The notes under the pieces are model-generated. The model was not told the DNA's origin. It worked only from the letters and a program-made list of their open reading frames with translations, and ran no database searches. A stretch of 64,000 nt of DNA from NCBI GenBank assembly GCA_964454015.1, contig CAYVQF010000007.1, forward strand, positions 62,001 through 126,000. The letters run 5' to 3'. Positions 8,417-18,292 of the stretch are shown in pieces (position 1 is the first letter of the stretch; each line of letters begins with the position of its first letter). The position numbers were made by a program, and so were the translations under genes. The DNA comes from CAYVQF01 sp964454015 (lineage in GTDB: Bacteria > Myxococcota_A > Bradymonadia > UBA4248).

Positions 8417-10282
8417 TCAATCGCCGGGATCGAAGGGGAGCGCGATTCTAAAGACGGTGCCAGCATCCTCTTGCGTTTCGTAAGTGATGCGTCCGCGGTG
8501 TTCATCGACGATCTTCTTGACGATGGCAAGTCCCAAGCCGGTGCCGTTGCTCTTGCCCTTGGTGACGAAGCTCTCAAAGATCCGCTGTTGAACCTCGGCG
8601 GGAATGCCGCGCCCCGTGTCGGCAAAGGTGAAGCACAGCTCGTGGTCCACCTTCTCGACGCGAATGTGCAGGGTGCCGCCCTGCGGCATGGCCTCGGCCG
8701 CGTTGCGGGCCAAGTTGGCAAAGACGCGCTTGAGTTTGACCTCATCGAAGCGCGCGGCTCCGCGGTAGTGGCTCTCAAAGACCAATGCCACGTTGCGTCC
8801 CATGAGATCGTTCTGCAGCAGCTCTTTGACCTCTTCCACGAATTTGTTGAGCAGGACCTTGCGCAAGAGGATGGTGGACTCTCCTTTGGCAAAAGAGAGC
8901 ACCTCTTTGGTCATCTTGTTGAGGGTGTCGAACTGCTTGAGGATGGCCTCGGCGTGCTGTTCTCTGATGGCGGCCTTTTCTTGCCGCGCCATGAGCTGGA
9001 CGTAGCCGCTGATGATCGAGATGGGGGTCTTGAGATCGTGGAGGACAGAAGAGAGCATCTGGCCAATGGCTGAGAGGCGCTGTGCCTTCTCCGCCCGCTC
9101 GCGATTCATTTGCGCTGAGACGGCAGAAGAGGTGTGCGAGGCGATCAGGGTGAGCAGCTTCAACTCGCTCCGGCTGTAGGTTTGGGCCCGACCAGCCTCA
9201 TCACGGCCGCGACGATTGACGACCTCGAGGACACCGATGACGAGATCGTCTGCCAAGAGCGGGACCGCCATCAGAGTGCGGAGCACCACGCCCGAGGAGG
9301 CCAAGACCGGGTCCACCAGGTCGTCATCAACGGTGTCCACCCGCAGCGTCTCGCCACTGCGCAGCACTCTGGCGGCGGCGCCTTCCTCATGGTCGAGGGC
9401 TTGCACGGTGAAGGCCGCGCGCTGATCCCGTTGCCGTTTGGTGAGGTAGACATGACAGCGTGTCTCGTTGCGCAGGGTGATGGCACAGGCTTCAGAGTCG
9501 AGCAGCTTGGTGCACTTGGTGCCGATGGAATGGAGGAAAGCCTCGAGAGAGTCGGCGTGGACCGCCTCTCGCTCGATCTCATAGAGGATGTCAATCTCAC
9601 GAATCTTTTGCTGCAGCTTCTCGTGGGCCTCGGTGAGCTCCATGTTCTTGGCCACCACCGACATGTAGAGCTTCTGATTTTCGAGCGTGATGGCCGCCTG
9701 GGCCGCGATGCTGCTCAACAGCGCCTCGTCTTCAACGGAGAAGTAGCCGTCGACTTTGTTGAGCACCTGGATGACCCCAATGATGTTCCTGTGGTTATCG
9801 CGAATGGGCTGGCAGAGACAGGAGCGGGTCTGATAGCCCGTCTGGGAGTCGATGATGTTGTTGAAACGCTCGTCGCGATAGGCATCTTTGATGTTGAGGC
9901 TTTTTCCTGTTTTGGCCACCCACCCAGCAATGCCCTCGCCGACAGGCAGGCGAATCATAGAGATTCGGGAGCCCTGGGCGATGCGTGACCACAGCTCGTT
10001 GTTGGCTTCGTCCAAGACGTAGAGGGTCGAGCGATCGGCACGCATCAACAGCGTGGTCTTCTCCATGATGAGCTGCAGCACCGTGTCCAAAGTGGGCTGA
10101 GAGCCAATGGCCACGGCGATTTGCTGAAAGGCCTGGAGGCGCTCCTCACTCTCGGTCACGCGGCGTCTGAGGCTCTCGTTCTCTTGCTCTTGCATCTGGA
10201 GGCGCCGCTCGAGGCTGAGCACTTTGCTCTCCAGCGGGGGGATGCTTGCCGCCAACCCCTCTTTGGCCATGAGGTCAGACAT
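8417..10282 (-). CDS. GAF-GAF sensor histidine kinase
   Basis: 621 residues from the ATG at 10282. A TTG at 10348 with a GAGG 5 bases upstream is an alternative start that adds 22 residues. Order: N-terminal coiled coil (about 15-45), GAF domain 1 (about 50-205), linker helix, GAF domain 2 (about 235-395), HisKA H-box with the phospho-acceptor in SSVLHDLKTPIS, and HATPase_c with N-box NLARNAAEAMPQGG, G1 DTGRGIP and G2 NGTGLGLAIVKK. No membrane helices, so a cytoplasmic sensor. No cognate response regulator lies next to it; the receiver protein at 44872 and the HD-GYP regulator at 54823 are possible but unproven partners. The signal bound by the GAF domains is unknown. Confidence 0.93.
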   Translation of the reverse strand: MSDLMAKEGLAASIPPLESKVLSLERRLQMQEQENESLRRRVTESEERLQAFQQIAVAIGSQPTLDTVLQLIMEKTTLLMRADRSTLYVLDEANNELWSRIAQGSRISMIRLPVGEGIAGWVAKTGKSLNIKDAYRDERFNNIIDSQTGYQTRSCLCQPIRDNHRNIIGVIQVLNKVDGYFSVEDEALLSSIAAQAAITLENQKLYMSVVAKNMELTEAHEKLQQKIREIDILYEIEREAVHADSLEAFLHSIGTKCTKLLDSEACAITLRNETRCHVYLTKRQRDQRAAFTVQALDHEEGAAARVLRSGETLRVDTVDDDLVDPVLASSGVVLRTLMAVPLLADDLVIGVLEVVNRRGRDEAGRAQTYSRSELKLLTLIASHTSSAVSAQMNRERAEKAQRLSAIGQMLSSVLHDLKTPISIISGYVQLMARQEKAAIREQHAEAILKQFDTLNKMTKEVLSFAKGESTILLRKVLLNKFVEEVKELLQNDLMGRNVALVFESHYRGAARFDEVKLKRVFANLARNAAEAMPQGGTLHIRVEKVDHELCFTFADTGRGIPAEVQQRIFESFVTKGKSNGTGLGLAIVKKIVDEHRGRITYETQEDAGTVFRIALPFDPGD

Positions 10283-10492
10283 CGCAAAGTGACTCGTCAG
10301 AGTGAGCGCGCCGCACACGAAACGGCGTGAGGGCTGTGGCGGTGACAACGAGACCTCGCCGCGACTCAGACTAACACATGCGCACCGTCAGTGGACAGGG
10401 AGCGCTTGGCGACGAATAAAACAATCAAAGTCCATCGGGAGTCTATGATGTGGCTTGCTCTGCCGGCACCGTGGCGCCATGGCGACCTACGA

Positions 10493-12031
10493 TTAACGCG
10501 GATAGGCCATGAACGCCTCTGCATCTCTGGCGAAAGCCTGCCAATGCAGATGCAGGGGCGGGAGATTGAGGTGGTAGCTGCGATGCCGGGGGAGAGGAGC
10601 GAGGTTGACCATGGCCAAGTCATGGCCCAAGAGCAGGGCGTCGGCAGGGTGGGGACTGGGCAGCATTGGCAGATCCGAGGCTCTGAGCAAAACCGGTCCA
10701 GGGGGCCATTGCCCTTCGAGGAGGTCACGCCGCGGCAAAAAGCGCTTTGGGGCGCCCATGGTGGCGCATTCGAGGCTGCAGAGCAGCTCGGGGCCGAAAG
10801 AGATGACCTGGCCTGGCTGGATCTTGGACTCAGCCAGAATGAAGGCCAGGCGGGTTGGGCCTTCAAAGGCGGCCGGGCGATAGCCACTGAAGTAGGCGAT
10901 GCGACGCGGCGCGTCCCACTGGCTGACGCCGTGGCTCGCCAGTCCTTGGGCGGCCATGAGGCCAGCCGTTGCGACGATGGCAGTGGCGAACGCCAACCGC
11001 GCGCCGATGGTGCGGGGTTGGCGCAGGGCCAGGATGATGTCGCCCAGCAAGTGAGCGCTGCCAATGCAAGCGGCGACGGCGAGGTAATAGGTGTTGGAGA
11101 GAGCCCAAGGTTCGCGAATGACGATGAGATCGAAGAAGTGGACGATGACCAAGATGACGGCGAGACTCTCGGCATAGCGCAGGGTACGCTGGCGGAGGAA
11201 GCGGACGACCACCCAGAAGAGCCAGACCAAAGCCATCAAGAGCAAGGGGAGCGGGATCAAATCGATGATGGAGTGACCGGCGTAGATCAGGTGGTCGAAG
11301 CCGAGAAAAAAGCGAGCGTCCAGGGTCTGGAGCCACCTCTCGGCGTTGGGCTTCAAGGCACGCCACCCCACGAGGAGGGTAGGCGCCAGAGCAAAGATCG
11401 GCGCCGTTTCGCGGGCCCACCGGGCGGGGTTGGTGCCAGGGCGCGGCCAGTTGAAGCGCCAGCCGTGGTAAAGGAGCAAGAGGGCGATGGCGATGCAGGC
11501 GCCATGATCCGATGACACGGCCATGGTTGCCGCGACCAGGGCGGCGAGGGCTGGCCAGAGCCAGCGTTGGCTGTGGCGAAGGTGATGGCAGAGGATGGCG
11601 GTCAAGAGGAGCCAGAAGAGGCCCGCTTGCTGATGGCCAACGGCCGTGGCCGCGCCGAAAATGGCGGGCGTGGAAAGCAGCAACAAGAGCAGGAGGTAGG
11701 TGTGAAGCGCGTGGCTGCGTCTGCGCACCAGGTAGGCGAGGGCCAGGATGGCGAGAATACTATAGGCGAAGGCGACGAATGGGGGGGCTTGCTCGCCGAG
11801 GAGGGGGGCGAGGGCTTGGTGTTGCACGCGGAAAGTGCGTTGGAGTTGGCGCGGGACGATGTGGGGAGTTTCCGCGGCGTGGCCGAAGATGTAGTAGCCC
11901 TGACCGACGTGGCTCAGGCGTGGCGCGTCGGGAGGTGGCGGCAGATCGCCGAAGCGCAGGCCGAGGAAGGCAAAGAGGAGCAGGGCTGCGCCCAAGAAGG
12001 GGAAGTAGAGGCAGGGCGATGGGGCCTTCAT
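10493..12031 (-). CDS. Polytopic membrane protein, GT39/ArnT-like
   Basis: 512 residues with about ten hydrophobic segments (for example SILAILALAYLV, YLLLLLLLSTPAIFG, and further ones up to residue 390), then a soluble C-terminal domain of about 120 residues. Layout and spacing parallel the upstream neighbour at 12028 (GHQQAGLFW here, DHEQGGIFW there), so the two look like paralogues of the GT-C/GT39 glycosyltransferase type that use lipid-linked sugars at the periplasmic face. No experimentally characterised motif makes the substrate clear. The ATG at 12031 overlaps the previous stop (ATGA), so the gene is translationally coupled; a longer in-frame start at 12130 inside the neighbour was rejected. 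Confidence 0.7.
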   Translation of the reverse strand: MKAPSPCLYFPFLGAALLLFAFLGLRFGDLPPPPDAPRLSHVGQGYYIFGHAAETPHIVPRQLQRTFRVQHQALAPLLGEQAPPFVAFAYSILAILALAYLVRRRSHALHTYLLLLLLLSTPAIFGAATAVGHQQAGLFWLLLTAILCHHLRHSQRWLWPALAALVAATMAVSSDHGACIAIALLLLYHGWRFNWPRPGTNPARWARETAPIFALAPTLLVGWRALKPNAERWLQTLDARFFLGFDHLIYAGHSIIDLIPLPLLLMALVWLFWVVVRFLRQRTLRYAESLAVILVIVHFFDLIVIREPWALSNTYYLAVAACIGSAHLLGDIILALRQPRTIGARLAFATAIVATAGLMAAQGLASHGVSQWDAPRRIAYFSGYRPAAFEGPTRLAFILAESKIQPGQVISFGPELLCSLECATMGAPKRFLPRRDLLEGQWPPGPVLLRASDLPMLPSPHPADALLLGHDLAMVNLAPLPRHRSYHLNLPPLHLHWQAFARDAEAFMAYPR

Positions 12032-13719
12032 TGGCAAGCCTCGCTCATCCACTGCAAGTGGGAGAGGCCAACGGGATCGTCCACCCACGTCGTTGGTGGC
12101 TGGCGTGGATTGACGAAGAACCACCACCACCAGGTGGTGGGTAATGCTTGCAGGCGCAGGGCGCGCTGCTGAGGCTTGGCTTCGCGCACGTCGGCGGCCA
12201 AATAGTGACCCTCGAAGAGGGTCAGGGAGTAGCCCCCGTTCAAGAGCGGACGGAGGTGGGAGCAGGGCGTCCAGCGCGTGTCGGCGACGTAAAAGGCGAT
12301 GGGGTAGTTGCGGATGCGTTGGTTGGCGAAGGGTTGGCTGGTGTGCTCGAAGAGGCGGTCGATGTACCAGATGATTTCGGCTCTGAAACCAAAGGACTCG
12401 TGAAAGAGGATGCCTTCATCGAAGTAGGTGCGCTCTGCGAGCCAGGCGGCGACGCGGGTTCTGTCGTAGTCCGTGTATCCCGGGAAGGCGTCTGGGGCGC
12501 AGCCTTGGGAGCGACCCCAGTTCAGGCGTTCCCAGCCGTTGACCGTCAAGGGGGTCAACAAGGCGATGAGCACGGCGACATAGGCGCCGAGGGCGCTCCA
12601 GCGCCAGCGCTCGGGGAGGAGGTGAGCTAGGCCGACGCGGGCGTTCTGGGCCAGCCACGCGATGGTGACACCAGCGCCGATGGCGATGAAGGGTGTGCTG
12701 TAGTAGTGCCAATAGATATGCATGTAAGAGGCATGCTTGAAGGCACCATGGTGGATGATCTGGGCGATGAGGAAAGCGATGGGGACGAGGTCGCGGTGTT
12801 GATGCTGGGAACGCCCCAAGCGCCAGAGCCAGCCGAGGAGCCACGCCGAGGCCAGGGCCAGTGAGAGCGGTGCGATCATCAGCGGGAGGCGTTCCAGGAT
12901 CTGTGACCACACATTGTCAGGGGTGGTCGTGCGGAGAGCAAAGGCGATGAGCATCTGTTCGATGGAGCCCTTGGCGTGGATGATCCACAGGAAGTAGCCG
13001 ATGAAGTTGGTGAGGACGACGGCGGAGAAGGCGGCGACGAAGGTGTACTCCCGGCGCCAGCGGAAGCCGGCGCGATCGGCAGCGATACCTGTCAAGGCGG
13101 CGTGGCAGGCGATGATGAAGGCCAGGTAGTAAGGGGGCCAGTCAAATTGACAGGCCATGGTGGTCGCCAAGAACAGGGCGAAGAGAGAGCGCAGGCGCCG
13201 CTGGGTGAGCCAGTTGAGGTAGAAGTAGAGCATGGCCAACGACCAGAAGATGCCTCCCTGTTCGTGGTCGATCATGTTGGCAAAGATCACTTGCACCGGG
13301 ATGGTGGCATAAACAGCGAGGCTGATCAGGGCGATGCGCGGGCCCCAGTAGCGCTTCACCAGGAGAAGGAGCATCCCGGCGCTCAAGATGGAATAAAGTG
13401 CTGGCACCAGCCGCGCGGCCCACTCGAGCTCGCCAAAGATGAGGAACATGAGGGCGACGTGGAGGTGTAAGAGGAGGGGATGGTGGGTGTAGAGGATCTC
13501 TGCCGGGGGCGCGTCGGGCCCGGTCCAATACTGGGCTTGCCCGAGCTCACTGAAGCGCAGGGTGTTACGCGCCGCTTGGCTGAACGCCGAACCATTGAAA
13601 CCGTTGTGCCCCCACAGGAAGAAGTTGGCGATTTCGTGGAGGGCGACGGCGGCGCAGGCCATCATGAGGAGCACGGCCACGAAGCGCTCGATGCGAGAGA
13701 AGTCGCGAAGGTCGCTCAT
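12028..13719 (-). CDS. GT39/PMT-like membrane glycosyltransferase
   Basis: 563 residues with around eleven membrane segments. The first periplasmic loop carries THHPLLLHLHVAL and FGELEWAARLVPAL, the layout seen in dolichyl/undecaprenyl-phosphate sugar transferases (PMT_2/ArnT type). A second acidic site is in the next loop, NMIDHEQGG. A soluble C-terminal domain (about 440-563) follows the last helix. It probably moves a sugar from a lipid carrier to a periplasmic acceptor; acceptor and sugar are unknown. The ATG at 13719 overlaps the stop of the upstream gene and the stop overlaps the start of the downstream one, giving a tightly coupled three-gene unit. Confidence 0.75.
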   Translation of the reverse strand: MSDLRDFSRIERFVAVLLMMACAAVALHEIANFFLWGHNGFNGSAFSQAARNTLRFSELGQAQYWTGPDAPPAEILYTHHPLLLHLHVALMFLIFGELEWAARLVPALYSILSAGMLLLLVKRYWGPRIALISLAVYATIPVQVIFANMIDHEQGGIFWSLAMLYFYLNWLTQRRLRSLFALFLATTMACQFDWPPYYLAFIIACHAALTGIAADRAGFRWRREYTFVAAFSAVVLTNFIGYFLWIIHAKGSIEQMLIAFALRTTTPDNVWSQILERLPLMIAPLSLALASAWLLGWLWRLGRSQHQHRDLVPIAFLIAQIIHHGAFKHASYMHIYWHYYSTPFIAIGAGVTIAWLAQNARVGLAHLLPERWRWSALGAYVAVLIALLTPLTVNGWERLNWGRSQGCAPDAFPGYTDYDRTRVAAWLAERTYFDEGILFHESFGFRAEIIWYIDRLFEHTSQPFANQRIRNYPIAFYVADTRWTPCSHLRPLLNGGYSLTLFEGHYLAADVREAKPQQRALRLQALPTTWWWWFFVNPRQPPTTWVDDPVGLSHLQWMSEACQ

Positions 13720-14690
13720 AAAGAGGACGGATCCTGCGGTATTTGTGCGGTGAAACAGAGGAATCGGTCGAAGAAATCCGCGGCATAGACGCGAAACTGA
13801 ACGTCGACGGATTCGCCCTGCCACGGAGTGGTGTCGATGGTGTAGCGATGAAAGAGGGGATCTCTGGGCGCGAGGACGCGCGCGTAGGCCAGCTCGCCGT
13901 TGATGCGCACTTCGAAGCTCACTTCAGAGCCACGCTCGGAGCGAACGGCCCAGTTGTCATGGCCAACCCTGCCGCGAATTTCACTGTGCATTTGCACGTC
14001 GCGGAAGGTGAGCTGGTGCCAGTAGTGGTCGGGCATGGCTGGAAAGTAGATGCAGGTGCGGGGATCGGCGTCCATGTCGCGCATCTGAATCCCGACGTTG
14101 AGCCAGCGATCGTAGCGGTCACAGTGCCAGGACTGGTGGGTCCAGTTGGTGCAACGATGCAGCGGCTGGTCGTCGCGGAAGCGGCTGGCCTCGGATTCTT
14201 GGATGTGGGCCAAGAAGTCGTAGTGAGGTCGGGCACTGGCGGGGAGGCGGAAGCGCAGGGTGTCGGCGCCGCCGAAGTTGCGTTCCTCTTCCAGGATATA
14301 GCTCTGGGGGAGGCTTGCCTTGGCTTCGGCCACCCGTCCCAGACCGACGAGGAGCCAGATCCTCTCGTAGGTGTCGAGGACCTCCGGATCGGGCTCGCGG
14401 TTCATGTCGATCTCGAGGCCGTGGAGAAAGACGCGCGGTTCGTCTGCCCAGATCGGCACGATACGGATGATGTCACCGGGCTGATAGGCCGCGCGGATAT
14501 GCTCGGCAGCGGCTTCCCAATCGCCGGGATCCACGACCTGGGCGTGGCTGTGGTTCTGCAACAAGACCGCCGTGATGGCGACGCCAAAGAGGAGCAGCGC
14601 CGCAATCGCTGCGAGCTGAGCGCTGCGGTGGTTACCGCGACGCGGATCGTCACTGGATGTGGCGGCCTTGGGAGATGGGGGCAGTGTCAT
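13716..14690 (-). CDS. Membrane-anchored periplasmic protein of unknown function
   Basis: 324 residues. One N-terminal membrane helix (about 26-46, AIAALLLFGVAITAVLL) is preceded by a basic segment, which predicts a periplasmic domain of about 275 residues. The domain has Cys pairs around HRCTNWTHQSWHCDRY and a C-terminal beta-rich part (EVSFEVRINGELAYARV) that looks like a carbohydrate-binding-like sandwich. The first part (WEAAAEHIRAAYQPGDII) resembles the soluble tails of GT39 proteins. It is the first gene of an overlapping set with two putative glycosyltransferases, so it may bind or present their substrate. No family recognised. Confidence 0.65.
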   Translation of the reverse strand: MTLPPSPKAATSSDDPRRGNHRSAQLAAIAALLLFGVAITAVLLQNHSHAQVVDPGDWEAAAEHIRAAYQPGDIIRIVPIWADEPRVFLHGLEIDMNREPDPEVLDTYERIWLLVGLGRVAEAKASLPQSYILEEERNFGGADTLRFRLPASARPHYDFLAHIQESEASRFRDDQPLHRCTNWTHQSWHCDRYDRWLNVGIQMRDMDADPRTCIYFPAMPDHYWHQLTFRDVQMHSEIRGRVGHDNWAVRSERGSEVSFEVRINGELAYARVLAPRDPLFHRYTIDTTPWQGESVDVQFRVYAADFFDRFLCFTAQIPQDPSSL

Positions 14691-14741
14691 GGGCGCGGGC
14701 GTGGTGTAAACGTGAGGTTGGCCAGAGTGAAGCAGGTGAAC

Positions 14742-15296
14742 CTAAGGCGTGTGGCCTTTGCCTCCTTGGACGGCCGCGCTGAGTTCGCCACGGGCCATGA
14801 GGTAGTTGCGGTCATAGTAGGCTTGGTCGCGCGCGTCAAAGGGCTTGACGTGTACGCCTGTGTCCATGCGGATGGCGTCGCAAGGACATGCTTCGACGCA
14901 GAAGCCGCAGTGAATACAGCGCAGCTCGTCGATGACGAATGAGGCCGGATACTTTTCGATGCTCGGGTCGTCATGTTCGGCGGCGACGATGTGGATGCAG
15001 TTGGCCGGGCAGGCGGTTGAGCAGCACATGCAGGCGACGCAGCGCACCTGACCGTCTTGGCGCAGCATCAGGCGGTGCTCAGCGCGATAGCGCTCCGGGT
15101 AAACCCTCTTCACCTCGGGGTAGGCCAGGGTCACGTTGCCCTGGTGCAAGAACCAGGCGTGTTCTTTGTCGCGGTAGTTCTTGCCCGTGGCGGCCCTGAA
15201 AAAATGGGCGATGGTCCGGCCCAGGCCCCGGACGATTTCCGGCAGGTAAGAGCGTTCCCAGAGGGACATGCGCGGGCTGTGCACGCTTTTGGCCAT
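14742..15296 (-). CDS. nuoI: NADH-quinone oxidoreductase subunit I
   Basis: 184 residues. The 8Fe-ferredoxin-type subunit of complex I carries clusters N6a and N6b, which pass electrons to NuoB. Both CxxCxxCxxxCP motifs are intact: CVACMCCSTACP (about 71-82) and CIHCGFCVEACP (about 112-123). I used the ATG at 15296 (MAKSVHSPR); an upstream in-frame extension overlaps nuoH and has no family match. It is the last gene of the nuo block; the next gene on this strand is an unrelated membrane protein 51 bases on, so nuoJ does not follow as it usually does. Confidence 0.96.
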   Translation of the reverse strand: MAKSVHSPRMSLWERSYLPEIVRGLGRTIAHFFRAATGKNYRDKEHAWFLHQGNVTLAYPEVKRVYPERYRAEHRLMLRQDGQVRCVACMCCSTACPANCIHIVAAEHDDPSIEKYPASFVIDELRCIHCGFCVEACPCDAIRMDTGVHVKPFDARDQAYYDRNYLMARGELSAAVQGGKGHTP

Positions 15297-15307
15297 GGTC
15301 GTTTCCG

Positions 15308-16627
15308 TTAACGGTAAAAGGGTATCAGGACGAGGGCGGTGACGATCAAGTTGAGGACCGCTACGGGGATGAGGATTTTCCAACCCAGCCGCATGATTTG
15401 ATCATAGCGAAAACGCGGTAAGGTCCAACGCAGCATGAGCTGAAACCAGACCAGGACGGCCGTCTTGAACAAAATGGCGCCGATGCGCAAAACCACGACG
15501 AGGCCATAGGGGAGCGCCAAAAAACCGCTCTTCTGGGTCATGGCTGCCACCACGAAGAGCACGCCGTGTAGAAAGGCCAAGGCGGACAAGGCCGCAGGCA
15601 GCCGACCGCGGCTTTGGCGATACGCCCTGAAGAAAAACGCGGCGGCGCCAAGGCTCAGCAGGACGATCACGCCATAGAGCCAAGGGGTGGGCATGTGGAA
15701 GCCGTCGCCATAGAGATAGGGGACTTGCCAGCCGCCCAAGAACAACACCGAGACCACTGCGGCCACGAAGACCACGGCGATGAACTCGCTCATGGCCATG
15801 ATGCCAAACTTCAGCCCCGTGTACTCCGTGAGGTAACCCGTGGAGATCTCAGACTCTCCTTCGGGGACGTCGAAGGGGGCGCGTTTGGTCTCGGCGAGCA
15901 TCGCCGTGAAGAAGACCAAAAATGCGACGGGTTGCAAAAAGATGCCCCAGGCAGGGATGACGCCAAAGAGGAGGTCGCCCTGGGCGCGGGTGATTTCGTT
16001 GAGGTTGAGGCTGCGGTAGATCAGGACGATGCCCAGGACACTGAGGGACATGGGCACCTCGTAGCTGAGCATCTGGGCGCTGGAGCGCAGTCCCCCAAGG
16101 ATGGCGTACTTGGAGTTCGACGCCCAACCGGCGATGGCGACGCCGTAGACGCCGAGGGAGGCGATGGCAAAGATGAAGAGCAAGCCGACGTCGAGATCGG
16201 CGACGCTAAAGGCGTTGGTGCTCTCGCTGAGGCAGACGTCGCGGTAATCGATGACGATCAAGTCGCCGCCGGCGCACCAGTAGTCCATCCACGGGATGAC
16301 GGCGAAGAGCACCAGGATGGGAAACATCACCAGCATGGGGGCCAGGGTGTGGAGGAAGCGATTGCCGCGCGCTGGGATGATGTCTTCCTTGAAGATCATT
16401 TTGATGCCGTCGGCGGCGAGGTGCACGAGCCCGCCGAGGCGAAAAGAAGAGAGGAGCTCAGGTCCCATGATGTGGCCGCGCAAGTTGGCGCGGTTAGGGC
16501 CAATGCGGTTCTGGATCCACGCCGATTGTTTGCGCTCGACCACGGTCATGACGGCGCCAGCCGTCATGGCGCCGCCGAAGAGGACAATGATGATCTTCAA
16601 GAGGATGATGAGGGTCTCGATCAACAT
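15308..16627 (-). CDS. nuoH: NADH-quinone oxidoreductase subunit H
   Basis: 439 residues, longer than the roughly 325 of E. coli NuoH. The membrane subunit sits at the junction of the arms and forms part of the quinone site. Typical motifs are present: VVERKQSAWIQNRIGPNR near the N-terminus, ADGIKMIFKEDIIPA, LAETKRAPFDVPEGESE (quinone-cavity loop) and EYTGLKFG. The extra length includes a loop with the segment CAGGDLIVIDYRDVCLSE after TM2 and two further helices in the C-terminal third. Nine or more membrane helices are visible. It lies between nuoG and nuoI on the same strand with short spacers. Confidence 0.95.
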   Translation of the reverse strand: MLIETLIILLKIIIVLFGGAMTAGAVMTVVERKQSAWIQNRIGPNRANLRGHIMGPELLSSFRLGGLVHLAADGIKMIFKEDIIPARGNRFLHTLAPMLVMFPILVLFAVIPWMDYWCAGGDLIVIDYRDVCLSESTNAFSVADLDVGLLFIFAIASLGVYGVAIAGWASNSKYAILGGLRSSAQMLSYEVPMSLSVLGIVLIYRSLNLNEITRAQGDLLFGVIPAWGIFLQPVAFLVFFTAMLAETKRAPFDVPEGESEISTGYLTEYTGLKFGIMAMSEFIAVVFVAAVVSVLFLGGWQVPYLYGDGFHMPTPWLYGVIVLLSLGAAAFFFRAYRQSRGRLPAALSALAFLHGVLFVVAAMTQKSGFLALPYGLVVVLRIGAILFKTAVLVWFQLMLRWTLPRFRYDQIMRLGWKILIPVAVLNLIVTALVLIPFYR

Positions 16628-16687
16628 CGTTGGGCTCGTGGGAAACGGGAGGGGGAAGAGAGAAGAGGGGCATGGACCGGCCGCAGG

Positions 16688-18262
16688 CTAGCCCCCTGAC
16701 GCGGGCGTCGGGGGCGCTTGTTGCAGTTGGCGCGCGATCTCTGCCGCCAGGGCCGCATCATCGGGGTGGTCGAGGCGGACGCGCAGACGTTGCGCGATGG
16801 CTGCGATCCAGGCGCGGTGGGGTAGGACGGGCTTGGGTGCGGGGAAGGCCTGGGCGAAGCCCTGGCATAGGCCATCACCATTGACGAAAGAGCCTGCCAT
16901 TTCCACGTGGCTTGGCGTCGGGAGAGCGATGTTGGCCACGGCGCTCAGCCAGCTCTGGTAGGGTGCCTGATAAATGACCAGGTGGTTCTTGACGGCTTTT
17001 ACGAGGGCCTGTTGCAGCTCGGGCGCGGCCGGCAGGGCTTCGGTGAAGCACCACAGGGCACGCACGTCTCCCGCCGCGAAGTCGTTGGGGAGGTCGCTGA
17101 GAGGGCGTAGGGCAATCCCGGCGGCGGCGGCGAGGGTCTCGGCGCCGCGGCGGTTGGGGTTCTTGTCGGCCTGGATCAAGATGCCGTCGCTGTGTCGCTC
17201 GGGATGACGGCGCAGGGTGAAGGCGTCATCGGGGTGGGCCGCCAAGTAGCAGCGCTGGACCCCTAGGCGCTGAGCCAGGTCGAAGACGCTGAGCAGATCT
17301 TCGTTACGAGACTCTGCCGAGACGATGAAGGCGAGTTGTTCGCCCTTGTTGTTCTTCAAAAAGGCGCGCAGCCGGCGCACGGTCTCAGTGATGGCGATGA
17401 CGCTGGTGCAGGCCCCATGGGCGCCCGCGCTGGGTGCCGAGAGGCGGTCGCGGTGGAGGCGCAAACGGGTGCGCCGGCCGTGGTCGCAGAGCCAGAAGGC
17501 GTTGACCGCAGGGTTGGTGCGGGGGCGATAGCGCTGCACCTCGCCTTGGAAGTGATCGACGTAGATGTTGCAGCCCTTGGCGCAGCCCGTACAAATGCTG
17601 GGCGTGGATCCCATGAACCACACCCGACATTTGAAGCGGAAGTTGCGGTCGGTGAGAGCGCCTACGGGGCACATGTCGACGGTGCACAGGGAGTAGTCGT
17701 TGTCGAGCTCCTGGCCAGGAAAGGTGCGAATTTCGCAGAGATCGTTGCGCTCGATGACCGTCAGATCGCGGGTCTGGGTGACCTCTTCGCAGAAGCGGAC
17801 GCAGCGGGTACAGAGGATGCAGCGTTCGCCGTCGTAGACGACCTCCGGGCCCAGGGGGAAGGCCTTGACTTTGTGAACCTTTTCCAGCTCACCCAGGCGC
17901 GAGCTCTGGGCAGAGTGGGCGAAGTAGTAGTCTTGGAGCTTGCACTCGCCGGCTTGATCGCAGATGGGGCAATCGATGGGGTGGTTGAGGAGGATGAACT
18001 CGAGGACCGACTTGCGGGCGCGATGGGTGAGGTCGCTCTCGGTTTCGACGACCATCCCTTCGGTGCAGAAGTTGTAGCAGGCGGGCAGGGGCTTGTTGGC
18101 CTTTTTGACCTCGACCAGGCACATGCGGCAGTTAGCCGGGCGTGACAAGGCGGGATGGTAACAGAAATGGGGGATCTGCACCCCGATGCTGTTGGCCGCA
18201 TGAAGGATGGTCGTGCCTTCGTCGACGGTGACTTGGGTGCCATTGATGGTCAGGGTCGGCAT
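16688..18262 (-). CDS. nuoG: NADH-quinone oxidoreductase subunit G, short form
   Basis: 524 residues, against about 900 in E. coli and 680-790 in many other bacteria. The N-terminal [2Fe-2S] domain is complete (HFCYHP, NCRMCLVEV), as are the HxxxCxxC...C cluster (HPIDCPICDQAGEC) and the [4Fe-4S] motif CILCTRCVRFCEEV with DMCPVGAL. A further CTGCAKGC motif opens the molybdopterin-like domain, which is reduced to about 270 residues. In complex I it carries electrons from NuoF/E towards NuoI, but neither nuoE nor nuoF is present here. It follows nuoD after a 30-base gap. Confidence 0.93.
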   Translation of the reverse strand: MPTLTINGTQVTVDEGTTILHAANSIGVQIPHFCYHPALSRPANCRMCLVEVKKANKPLPACYNFCTEGMVVETESDLTHRARKSVLEFILLNHPIDCPICDQAGECKLQDYYFAHSAQSSRLGELEKVHKVKAFPLGPEVVYDGERCILCTRCVRFCEEVTQTRDLTVIERNDLCEIRTFPGQELDNDYSLCTVDMCPVGALTDRNFRFKCRVWFMGSTPSICTGCAKGCNIYVDHFQGEVQRYRPRTNPAVNAFWLCDHGRRTRLRLHRDRLSAPSAGAHGACTSVIAITETVRRLRAFLKNNKGEQLAFIVSAESRNEDLLSVFDLAQRLGVQRCYLAAHPDDAFTLRRHPERHSDGILIQADKNPNRRGAETLAAAAGIALRPLSDLPNDFAAGDVRALWCFTEALPAAPELQQALVKAVKNHLVIYQAPYQSWLSAVANIALPTPSHVEMAGSFVNGDGLCQGFAQAFPAPKPVLPHRAWIAAIAQRLRVRLDHPDDAALAAEIARQLQQAPPTPASGG

Positions 18263-18292
18263 CGCGGATTCCTCGCCTTGCCCGTAATTGGT

